A stretch of 64,000 nucleotides of DNA from positions 62,001 through 126,000 of the forward strand of contig JADNYJ010000014.1 in assembly GCA_015501075.1 (NCBI GenBank). The letters are read 5' to 3'. This document shows, in pieces, positions 10,021 to 20,840 of this stretch (positions within the stretch are counted from its first letter, which is position 1; each line of letters starts with the position of its first letter). The notes under the pieces are model-generated. The model saw only the letters and a list, made by a program, of their open reading frames with translations. It was not told where the DNA came from and did no database searches. This stretch comes from Gymnopilus junonius (taxonomy: Eukaryota > Basidiomycota > Agaricomycetes > Agaricales > Galerinaceae). The position numbers and the translations under genes were made by a program.

Positions 10021-13000
10021 AGAACCACATCCCAGTATGCATCCTCCACTGAGCACTGATCTGGAAACCCCTACAGTTCAGCAGTTCCATCGTTCATCAT
10101 CAGTTTCATCCATTCAGACATTTCCTGGGGCAGTTGCAATGCTGACATATACCCCAGAGCAGTTTTATCCCCAATACAGCCATCTGCATCCTCCACCAGT
10201 TCATCCAGCATTTCGCAACCCAGCATATGCTCATGGGATAGGCCCGGGGTATGCACACCCTCCAGGACCTGGGCTAGCTCATCTGCATCTTCATCCACCA
10301 GGAGCTCCCTACTATCCTTACAGCGACCCGCAATACATGAATCATCCTTACCTGCCATCTGCCCCAGGTATGCCTCTTGAAGGAGCTACAGGATGAGGTC
10401 ATTCTCCCCACTTTCTGAGCAACATCGATCCCTGACACCCTCCCTATTCAACTCATGCTCCGCAACCCTCTGGCGATCATCTGTCGCATCATCTGCACTT
10501 GCAACCTCCCCCGCAAACTCATTTGATGCATCCTCAGTCTTCCTTCAGTCAACCCTCACCTCATGTGCCCCCCCAATCATATCCAGCAGCTGATCCCAGC
10601 CTCTCCGGGCATCCGAGTATGCATTCATCTGGGGGACAACCATCCGAGATCATGAAGGTCGACCCAGACACTGGTGCTCCCCTGCAGTCAGAGGCTCCAC
10701 TGCCTTTGCCATCTGACCCATTGACCTCCACAATGACAGCAGTTGTCGCACCTGTCATAGTGCAACTGACCAAAGTGCCAACTGGACAGGCAATGGACCC
10801 GGAGCCAGTAGTAGACCAAGACCTATCTTTAATGCTGTCAGTGGCACACGTCCCGATCATCGTGCAGTCAACTACTCCTGTCACAGTGCAACCGACCACC
10901 CCAACTCGCTGTGCCTCTGGCGATGAGGAATTCTTAACGCCATCAGCAGCACAGGTCCCAATCATGCAGTCAACCACCCCTCCTATTGCAGTGCAACCGA
11001 CCACCCCAACTCGCCGTGCCTCTGGTGATGACCACACAGAGCCAAATGTCGAAGCCTTTTTTGCCTCACCTACAGTTGGCTGGCTGTCAGAAAAGTCCCG
11101 AGCAGCCCTTCTTGCAGGGTTCAAAGAGCTCGACATGGTCGCCAAGCAGATTAGTCTTGACTTGGGGCTGTCAGTAGCTCAAGTTCTCGATTGGTGGGAT
11201 GGTTTGAACAACTGTGGCATCACCAATTGGAATATGTATCAGGCTTTCTTCGAGGCCTTCCAGGTGCAGGAACTGTCTCGTCTAGATGAGAAAGATAGGC
11301 CCCGACGTAAATCTTTTTATGCTTCTGATAAATGGTATCTACATACTGATATCACATCATACAGTGGGTACCATCCCTAGCAAGGCAACTGTTTCAGCTG
11401 CCTATCTTTGCTTCAAATGCCACCTGAAGGAGAAATATCCAGTGGTTCTACGGTCCTGGTATAGTGTTCGCCAGCTCAGTGACAGTGCCAATCTGTCAAT
11501 CACGCAGCATTCTCGAGAGTTTAAAAAATATATTGACAATTTGGAGACCACGGTACATTCCTCTTTTTTCTTTTTCAGATCATCGTCTGAATTGCTGGTA
11601 GATTCGGAATGCATCTGCTCATCTAGGATTCGAAACCATCATTCTTGCCGTTGGTGGCATCGTCAATCAAGACCAGAATCTTGCTCACATTGGTGGGAGC
11701 GAGGCTACACAAGAAGTAATGTTGTCATCCAAATTTACCATCTGTCTCAATCTCACGCTGTCTTCCAGTTCTTTTCAGAACGTTATCAGACCACGAACCA
11801 GGCTGCCATCAGCCATCTCAAAGCCCATGTCTAGTATATAATTGGTCCTCTCCTCCCCATCTGCTCCTTTTATTCATGTTGCTCCTTTAGTGACCGTTTG
11901 TCCAAGTGACTGATTGCGGAAGGCGTAGACTTCCACGATGCCACAGTGCAGCTGCCTCAGATGTCCCACACACCAGGCCCACCATCACCTAGCAACCCAC
12001 CATCAGTAAAGACTGAACCAATGTCTGTGAATGATAATGACAAGGTCCTCAATCAGCTGCGGGAAATCATAATCGACTGGGCCTGTAAGTCCAATCCTTA
12101 ATTTTGCTCGACTTGATTGGACTCATACATGCTGCTCAGCAAAAGCTGGTATGGATGTCATGCAGCGAGGCTCACTCTCATGGAAAGGACTTCCCAAACT
12201 ATTTGCGAAAGCGGCCTTGTTGTTGTCAACTGGCTGGAGGATGTGCCATTTCCTTGTGCACTATCTGTTAAGAAAGGGATCACGTCAATGAAGCTCGAGG
12301 AACGTGCTCTTCTTCTTGCAGCCTTCAATCATCCAACTCAGCATCCTCTCCTGGTCAAGAAATATGATACGTGTATGTGCATCTGGATATGATCATTCCG
12401 GCATCCTCTGACATTGTATTTATTTAGCCGTCCCATCTGATCAACCGGTCATCATTGGGGCACCACCTCCCCCGAACTCAGCTTGGGAATTTGGGCGCCG
12501 GCAATTCCTCAACAAGAAGCAGACCATGGACTGGAAGGGCCCCCTGCACCTACGTTCATCTGACCAGCCTGGAGATGGTGAGCCATCCGGGATGGTGGTT
12601 CACGAGGACTCCCAGAGCAATCAAGATGAAGACCACTCAGAACAGGCTCCCTCTGGCGACAGTGACTTGGAGGTAAAGGACTCGAAGATTTGCAAACAGA
12701 AGCACAAATGCACAGTGGCAGTGGGAAAGAAACACTTGGGTAGTAGACTCTGACCAGGAGATAGTGCCAGACAGTGAGGGCTCGGATGATGGCCGTCACG
12801 CACGTTCTCAGAGGGCGACTAGCAGATCCAAGGCCGACAAGGATCAGATGGATGTTACACCGCTCAAGAAGCCAGTCAAGCATACCAGATTTGCAGATTC
12901 TGATGATGAGGTGGTATCTGGCAGTGGAGGAACCTCTCAACCTAATGACTCTGGGGTTGAAGTTGCCAATGCGAGGGTGCAGAAGTGACTACGCGTCGAT

Positions 13001-14129
13001 GAGTCCGACGACGAGACAGTTCATTCATCTGATCTCGACAGAGGCTCTCCTGTAGGCCAAGGAACAGATGATGATGATGTTCCCCTCTGCCGTACATTGC
13101 CTCTTTGGCTTAGGAGCAGCGGGCCTGCTCTACTTTCGACTAGGAAGAGGAACTCCAAAGGTATGTAGAGGTAGATTCTGTTCAACTGCTATTATTTACT
13201 AATATCATAAACAGTCGATAAGCCATCTCGCTCAACAAAGGTTTCATCCACGAAAGCACCATCGACAAAAGCACCATCATCCAAAGTGCCATCCTCAAGT
13301 GTGCCATCTGCCAAAGCAGCATCCTTCAAGCCACCAACATCAAAATCATCTAAACCTCCACCGGCCAAACTGCTGCCTGCCAACACTGAACTTACACCAC
13401 AAAGCAAAAGGGTCGCCCACGAACTCTTCAGCAAAGGGAACGAGGGTGACAATGACAAGACTCCAATGGCGAAAGGACCAAGAGCTGGTGGTCAAACCAC
13501 GGCCGTTGAAGCAAACTCCCTGCCAGTTGCATTCCAGCCCACAGTACCCCCACCTCGCCAAGCATCGCCTACAATCCCACATGCTGTCTCCCCATCCCCT
13601 CCTCCATGACGGATTGATGAACCCCATAACCAGCCTCAGCCACTGCATCAACTCACTCTGGCTCCTCAACGTCCAGATGAGCCACTGCAATGCCAACATC
13701 AGTTGCCGCCCCATCAGGTCACTCCATCTCCACAATGACCAGATGAGTCCCCACAGCCCCAGCAGCAGCAGCCGCCATGGCATGGTACTTACTATGCCCC
13801 GCCGCCACATGTCTATCCCTCCACCTACGATCCTTACAGTCAGCCTCATCCCCACCCTGGCCTTCCCAGACTGCCCTACTATGGTCAGCATCCGGAATCC
13901 AATGATTCGGCAGCAAAAGGTGGCCATTTCGACTACCCCCCCTCTACTTCGAATTGGCATCCCAGTGCTACCACCAGATGGCAGGCAGGTCCCCCCGACC
14001 TAGCAGCACTGCAGCTCCACCTGCGAATGCTGGCCCTGCCTATCATCCCGGACACTGGAACGGCACACCGCACTACGGCGGCCCTATTACATGCCTCCTC
14101 CGCAGCTGCAGTACCCGGGCATCCTGGGG

Positions 14130-14252
14130 CAGATGGCTGATGTAGCGCAGGCAGGGGATGCAGCACGGGCGGGAGATGCAGTGCGGGCTGGGGAAGCAAT
14201 GCAGGCGGGAGATGTCGCGGAGGCAGGGAAGGCAGTCAAAAACCAAGAGTAG
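14130..14252 (+). repeat. Pentapeptide (15 bp) repeat tail
   Basis: The last ~30 codons before the TAG at 14250-14252 read as about six imperfect copies of A-x-A-G-D/E (AQAGDAARAGDAVRAGEA and onward), with a 15 bp period. It is the C-terminus of the pseudogene in a shifted frame. Confidence 0.7.
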
Positions 14253-16620
14253 AGATAAGTCGACGTGGACAGTAAAATTTGGACTTACATGACCCTCTCG
14301 ATTGCATCCCCTTGTCTTGCACATATTCTACCTTCTTGATATCCATCTTGGACCTCCAATCTGCTGCTCCATTCCTTTCTCCTCTGCCGTCATCATCGAT
14401 ATATGCTCCTTGTTACCTTTTGCGATGTTGTTACCTTGCTGATTTACTGTTATGTTATCTTGCTCCCATCTGTTACTTGTATTATTCTGACTTAGAATCA
14501 ATTGCCATCTGCTGTGTGTACATCATGCCTTATCACTAAGTACTTTTCTGTTTGGTTATCTACGGAGACAGAAAAGTGACTTGAAAATTCACCCAACATG
14601 GAGAATCGCGGAAAACCAGGTTGAATTCAGCAATCCTCATTGTTCTACCATCCAAAGACAAGCTATGTTGGAAGGCTCTCACATCCTTCAAGCATCCTTG
14701 TTGGATGGGTGAATCATCTCTGGATCATCTGAGCTGGTAATCCAGGCTGGATAGGATGCATCAGAGATGGATTGATGGAAGTGAAGAGGTGGGGTTCTTT
14801 GTCATGTTAAAGCTGACCTTGAGGTCAGGCCAAGTCCTGCCAAAGGTGCCAAAAGCTGTCCGATACCAGTTATTGAATTTATTACTTCAGATTCACATTT
14901 TTATGATCCTATAACACCTACAGGTACTAATTTTTCATCATGGAGTGCAGAACTCACTGCACAGCATTTGAAATAAGCTTTGGTGACTGAGTACCTAATT
15001 ACATACAGTATTGATGGCAGCTGGCACTTTCCACCACTCACCAAATTGAGTCATCCCATCATGCATGCCTTATGAAGTGATCTCCTATGCATCTTATCAT
15101 CGCCCGCACTTCTTTTCATGCCTCCACCTCTACCAGAAACATGGTGGTGGCAGCTAATACTAGCTGCTGCATATCTTGTCAATGTTATTGGTATTGCTAC
15201 AACCATTTATGCATCCCCGTTGTACTGGAGACAAGAGTATCATAATTCAGGCAAATATCAGGCTATCTTATCAGTCGTGATGATTTGTGATAGATTCCCA
15301 ATTTGGCTTGTGGATAAGTCCAGCTGCCATCAATAATCATAATCGATTATGATTATGGTTACCAAACAGACTCTTAGATTTAACCAAAAATGGGCATTCC
15401 CACTAGTGGCACACCCATGTTTACTCACCAATATCCATCCAAATGCTATGGATATTTGTGATTTTAATGCAAATGCCTATGACCCAATTGTACAGCACTT
15501 CCCAAAATTATTGAGATGCATGATTTTTTTTCATGCCCTGTAATGAAATTTATTGTGAAGTTTATTTGGGAAAAGATTCAAGTTTAAAATTTAAAAATGA
15601 TTTTTAATATTTGGTGTGCCTTGGGCCACTAGCTGGTGAATGACTGTAATCCTGAGAACTGTGTAAGAAGGTTTTGTGGTATGCACAAGGGGAATCTGAC
15701 TGTCTAATAAAAACATAGCATTGCAAAGGCCAGAAAGTGGTGTTGATGCAATGTGGCTTCCCAGCTTTTCGCCACCAAAATCTGCATGTGGTAAGTAATT
15801 ACATAATTAAAATTTTTCGTTCACCACCCTGAGGTCTTCACTTCCTTCCTTCATTCATTCCTCCCTGCACCCTCAAATGCTTAATCATTTCCACATAGTC
15901 CCCTCTCCCTGCTTTAGACCCTCAATTGCTGTACCCAACTCATTCATCTTCCAGATTTGCCACCTCATTGCATCCAGTGCCTGACCCAAAATCAGCCATG
16001 CCCAAACTTGTTGAAGGTGATTGTGACTCATTAGGATGCATCTGGAGATGGTCTGTGCAAATATAAGAATGGAAGGCTGGGTCATTCAATCTCAGTGGCA
16101 ATGGGAATTAATGAAGAACATTGACTCAGTTCGGTGTCCCATTGGCTTGCCCCTGTTGCCAGTGGCCACCTGGGTGCCACTGTGCCACTTGTCCCTTGAA
16201 AATTCAGATACTTAAATGGAAATTTCTACCTGGCAATTCCTTAGTAGTCCATCAATTATAATCTGTTTCTGTGAACATGTAAGCTTTAGAAAGGGCAATC
16301 AATTTTCATTTCTGCAAGGACTGGTGGCTCAATTTAGGCCCAATACCATTGGAGGGCGAAGATTCTCGTATTATCTAATACTGTTATTAGTAATAGTTAA
16401 GTTGGGGGGAGCTCTGTTTTTGGTGGTGAAATGGTGCCAACTGCCATAAGAAGCTAGCAGTGCCACCATGTCATTGAGCCAGACAGGTAGCAAGGTTGGT
16501 CTCATCAGCTGTTTTCATCCCATTCACTTCTCTGTTAAAGGTGACTGATGTAACGAACTTCAAAGGGCAGCATCACCAAGCGTTATTTCAAATGAAATTG
16601 AATATCGCCAGATATACTGA
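14253..16620. other. Gene-free AT-rich stretch
   Basis: No open frame with recognisable content or splice structure was found. The stretch holds a 10 bp stem (ACTTTTCTGT at 14542-14551 with ACAGAAAAGT at 14568-14577) and a perfect 24 bp palindrome at 15333-15356. Fragments of GC-rich GGTGCCACTG-type sequence near 16150 suggest old transposon debris. Confidence 0.5.
15333..15356. repeat. Perfect 24 bp palindrome
   Basis: ATAATCATAATC is followed immediately by its exact reverse complement, centred on ATCGAT. It stands in a gene-free AT-rich region and has no obvious gene to regulate. Confidence 0.9.
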
Positions 16621-19476
16621 TCAAACCTCCAAATCTTCCACGTCATCCTCTGAATTCTTACCCATGTCCAACTTCCGCTTCCTGCCAGGCATCTCCCTGC
16701 CGGCACCGAAACCAACTCCCGCTTTCTTTCTCAACACTTCGATATCTTGTTCAGCTTCCTCTGCCCATTCAAGTACCAAGTGCCTTCCGAGCAAGTGAGT
16801 ATGACGCAGAGTATTGTATGCGTTTTCAGCCTCGTATCGCGAGACAAATTCCAAGAACGCGAAACCTCTTGAACGAGAATCGAACTTCTTTGGAAGTCGA
16901 ACAGACTTGAGGTGCCCGTGCGACCTATAAAGGGAAAATCAGAATAGGTCCATTTGCAGTCGATGAACAACAAACCCAAATAAATCTCGAATGTCTTTCT
17001 TCGTCGCCTCGAAAGGGATGTTCTTCACAAGCATCTTCGTCGTACGACTCTTTGAAGACGCTGCTGCTTCCTTCTGCTTGTCCGGTTCGTCGGCTCCGCG
17101 ACCGGCAAATGAAACGTGGAGGGCATGCCCATCCAAAACAAAACCTTGAATACTCTTCAACGCTTTCTTGGCACCCTCAGTATCTTTGAAGCCGATAAAG
17201 CCATAACCCATACTCAGGCGTACATCTAATCGCTTGGGATCGGGCTTGGTTTGTATACGTGCAAACGAGAAAGACGGAAGATGCGAAAACATCTTAGTGA
17301 GACGCTCCTGAGAAGTGGAGAAAGCAAGGTTCTTGATGTATAACGTCATTCCACCTTGTATGGTTGGTTCGTCTTCAGCCGCAACGCTGGCATCGGCTTG
17401 CTCGGGAAGTCGGATAGCATGAGCGGACGTGGATGGCGCGACAGTGCCTGCGGGCGCCTCGGCTTTCGCAGGCGAAATCGAACCCTCAGCAAACATGGCC
17501 AAAGGCCCTTTCTCCAAGTAAATAACAGAATTCCCAAGTCGCCTGTAAGCAACAGCCCGGAATGCCTTTGAAGCGTCATCTGGCCTCTCGAATTCCACCA
17601 CTGCCATTGTGCCAGCTGGTGGAACCAAAATACGACTCAGTTCCCCATGAATTTCGAACAGCTCCCGTATCTGGTCGACAGATGTCCCGTACGGTATGTT
17701 TTTGACAAGAATGGTAGTGTTTGACCGAGCCTTTGAGGAAAAGGACGAGAGTAAGACACCTTGGCTTTTCAAGTATGATTTGGTTTCTTGAATTATGTGC
17801 GTCTCAGCGAGAGCGAGTTTAACGGCCGCATTATCGCCTGATTCGGGGTTCAAAATCTCAGCTTTGTCGATGTTCATTCGGGCAGCGATGGAAGATGCCA
17901 CAGCATCACTCTAAATAAAGAATTATTAGCCTCGCGCAAGTTAATTTCGAGGCCTACATACGTTCATGTAGAGCATACTCCAGTTGAATTCTTGGCCGGC
18001 CATCTTCTTTCTTTTTTGATTTCTCTCCTCTTTGACGGTCTTCTTGCAACCTTCCCCATCAACAGGTTCGGATTTTCCTTTTCTGTCAACAGCCGCTAGG
18101 ATGTGGAGCAGTCTGCCTTGGAACGATTTCTTGTCCAGAGCCTCATATGCGACTAAGGCATTAGATGGCTGGGTAAACGTGACATACGCCAAGCCTTTAT
18201 GCTGCTTTGTAGTCGCATCAAGGGGTATGTGAACCTGATAGGGAAACTTGGTGAGCAATTGCTACATAAATCCTGAGATTAAAAAGAATCAGAAAAGTTT
18301 CTACTATCGGATTTCCCAGAAGATCAGCATTCCCGAAGGTCTGATGTCCCTATGATGTTTTTACATCTTGCATGCCTTCAAAAGGAGAAAAAGGAAATGT
18401 AGTCACCTACGAAGATATCGGTTAGTCATTGATCGAAAATTGAACAGAAAAGGCAGTGGTCAGGATCTACTATTAAATTCCCTGAAGATCAACATACTCC
18501 GTGGAGTCTGCTGTCCCTATTCAGATGTGTCATCTCGAAAATTCGAACGAAAAAAAAGCTAGGAAAGACGTGTGTAAGAATCCGGTCTCACCTGAGATAT
18601 ATCGCCGAACGGCTTGAAAAGGTCCGCAAGCTCGTCCTCAATGCACGAAAAAGGTAAGTTTCGAACGAAGAGACGTGCGGTTTGAAGGATGGTCTCCTTC
18701 GTGAGGTCTGGTAGTTCCGATGGTTCTTTAGCTTGGACTTCCTATTAATGAATGTGAGTCAAGAATGATAGCAAAAGGACGTGCAGTTGTTATAAAACTA
18801 CCTGAGTTTGTGGTTGATCTTCATCATCAGATTGCTCGAATACTCGTTCATTAGAGTCTATATTTTTGGACATTCTTTGCCTCATCCATTCTAGATCGGA
18901 AAGCTGTCCTTGAGTCTTGATATCCATATCCTCCGCGCCCTCCTTCGTTTCATCGGTCGACTGCTGTGCAACGGATTGCTGAGTAACTACTTCGTTTGCC
19001 CAAGCAGGACCTTTCTTCGGCTGCATAACGTTCATGAACTCCTCGAGCTTTTTGTCGGTTTTAGGTTTGGAAGGACTCTGTGTAGATGACGAGGCAACTT
19101 GGTGGGGTCGATCTTCAGTATGCGAAGATTCTAAACGCCGCCGCTTATGCGGTCTGGGTACTGGAGCATCCTTAGCGCCCTGATGGACCGTTCAATACAA
19201 CTGGAGAAATGGAACGTATAAACTACACACCTCCGTTATGCTGACATTGATCCTAGTAGAATCAATAAAAGTACGGTCAAACCACTGCTGGGCCTTCTGA
19301 GCTTCTTCTTCTGTCTTGTAACCTACAAAGCCAAATCTTCTCGAGGTTCCATCGGCTTTGGACGAGACTTTGACGTCTGTGAGGGTACCGCCTGGGCCTC
19401 CCTTTTGTTCGAAGTGCTCTCGTAGCTTCGCCGGGGTCACATACGTTGGAAGGTTCTTAACAATTAAGCGAGACAT
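16621..19476 (-). CDS. MRD1: Multiple RNA-binding domain protein Mrd1 (RBM19 family)
   Basis: Mrd1 binds pre-rRNA in the nucleolus and is needed for 18S rRNA processing in the small-subunit processome. Six exons join in phase: 19476-19231, 19179-18802, 18741-18592, 18234-17962, 17910-16976 and 16924-16621, giving 761 residues. Yeast Mrd1 is 887. Five RRMs are visible: RRM1 at residues 3-80 (MSRLIVKNLP), RRM2 from about 226 (ARLFVRNLPF), RRM3 from about 413 (TTILVKNIPY), RRM4 from about 530 (TLYIKNLAF) and RRM5 from about 645 (KMLVKNIPFEAT). A charged linker lies between RRM1 and RRM2. Introns are 49-61 bases except the third, 18235-18591 (357 bases), which contains a diverged internal duplication. 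The gene is divergent from prefoldin subunit 3, with 150 bases between start codons. Confidence 0.95.
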
Positions 19477-19626
19477 GGCCTGAGATATTTGGACCTGCAG
19501 AGATTTGTTCGCCAGAAAATGTTCTGACTTTGTCGGGACTCCTTATTCAAGCTCCGCTCGGGCTTTGCCTGGCCCCAGACGCGTCGAATTTCGTTATCAC
19601 TAAGACCTAACTTCATCCAAGGTCGT
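19477..19626. promoter_or_regulatory. Shared MRD1/PAC10 divergent promoter
   Basis: Only 150 bases separate the ATG of MRD1 (minus) from the ATG of prefoldin subunit 3 (plus), so both promoters and 5' UTRs must overlap here. No TATA box is obvious. Both genes are growth-related (ribosome biogenesis and chaperone supply), so co-regulation is plausible but not shown. Confidence 0.55.
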
Positions 19627-20510
19627 ATGGCCACCAAAATAAAGCCAGTATTCTCAGAGGAGAAGAATCCTAGGGGCATTCCAAAAGCTCCGTTCATTGT
19701 GAGGACTCGTTGCTTGCTCAGCAAATTCATCCCGTCACCTGCTAACCCATATCTCTAGGCAGATGTCGATGAATATCTTGGAGGACCAGACGCTGATGTG
19801 GAATCAACATTAAGAAATTTCCAAGATGCTCTGGCGTACGCGTTATTTGGCTAAGATTGAATACCATCTCGACTAAAAATCCTTTCTCTCCGGAAGCTCA
19901 GCAAGTACCGATACATGGACTCCAGTTTGACGTCTCGCCGTGTTAGTCTCGAGGAGAAAATTCCAGACATCAAAAAAACTCTGGACATGGTACAATACCT
20001 TCAGGAAAGAAGAGTGTGTCCGTTCTTTCTCTCCTTCTACTTTTATAGTGACGACTCCTTCAGGAGGGTAAAACCAAGGCAAAGGAGGACGAAGTAGATG
20101 ATTTTGACGATCTTGAAGATGAAGGAGAGGAAGGGTCATTGAAGCCGTTAACAACGACTTTTGAACTCAACGACACACTATACGCGGAAGCTGAAATCGA
20201 GGATACCGATACCGTGTATCTATGGCTTGGGGTATGTTTAAATGACGCCGAATTACCTGTCATGCCCAACTAAGTTCTGTGCTAGGCCAACGTCATGTTG
20301 TCATACAAGATACATGAAGCGATCGAACTTTTAAAGTCCAAACTCGAGACTGCAGAATCAAGCCTCAGTAACACAATTGAAGATCTCGAATTTCTTCGTG
20401 AGCAACTCACCATCATGGAAGTGAACACGGCGCGAGTATATAACTGGGATGTAAAGCGGAGGCGAGAACTGCGAGAAAAGGAGCAACAGATCTCTGGAGT
20501 AAAAGGCTGA
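19627..20510 (+). CDS. PAC10: Prefoldin subunit 3 (Pac10/VBP1)
   Basis: This is a subunit of the hexameric cytosolic prefoldin chaperone, which hands nascent tubulin and actin to the CCT chaperonin. Five exons join in phase: 19627-19698, 19759-19835, 19902-20013, 20064-20231 and 20286-20510, giving 217 residues, close to yeast Pac10 (199). The N-terminus (GIPKAPFIADVDEYLGG) and first coiled coil (IPDIKKTLDMVQYL) match the family. The beta-hairpin region (TVYLWLGANVMLSYKIHEA) and the second coiled coil ending in the hallmark NTARVYNWDVKRRR also match. An acidic loop sits between the first helix and the hairpin. It is convergent with the Rua1-like gene. Confidence 0.95.
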
Positions 20511-20840
20511 GCGATGTTCGTAATTCCCTTTCCGTAATGTTCTCATGAGATAGTACATACCTTTGCTTCATTGGTTGTATTGCTTCTTTTGCCATTTTAT
20601 TTTACATTGATTTGCACGATAACGTATTTGAAAGCTGCTTCCCTTCTGCGCTATTCGTCGAAATAGGGCATGAATTGTTGGTATGTAATATCGCAAATGG
20701 CTTTTCCGCGTCGACAACGTAACAGTACAACATTACAAAAAATACAAAGAGGACATCGGGACATATTTTAAAGAATAAGAATCGAAATAAAAAAGGGTTA
20801 CTGGTAGCAATCACAAAAGAAATAGAATTCCATAACTCTT

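Larger units (their letters stand above)
9482..14252 (+). pseudogene. Long Pro/Gln-rich repetitive-family pseudogene
   Basis: One reading frame stays open from about 9482 to 11377 except for TGA stops at 9797, 10001, 10394 and 10433. It resumes at 12764-13610 and beyond (intron 13161-13214) with more TGA stops at 12986, 13607 and 13736. The N-terminal third is Pro/His/Tyr-rich (YPYSDPQYMNHPYLPSAP). Residues near 11060-11270 form a helical module with Trp (VGWLSEKSRAALLAGFKEL, then NNCGITNWNMYQAFF). A second conserved-looking segment lies at about 11630-11720 (GFETIILAVGGIVNQDQN) and a third near 12225-12360. Then come an acidic Ser/Asp stretch and a Lys/Ser/Pro tail ending in pentapeptide repeats at 14252. 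It resembles multi-copy, function-unknown proteins of agaricomycete genomes. Frameshifts near 11340, 11620, 13995 and 14085 add to the nonsense codons, so this copy is dead. Confidence 0.6.

Noticed and set aside
10561..11145. Minus-strand open frame of 194 codons
   Set aside because: It is antisense to the Thr/Pro-rich repeats of the plus-strand pseudogene and its residues simply mirror them.
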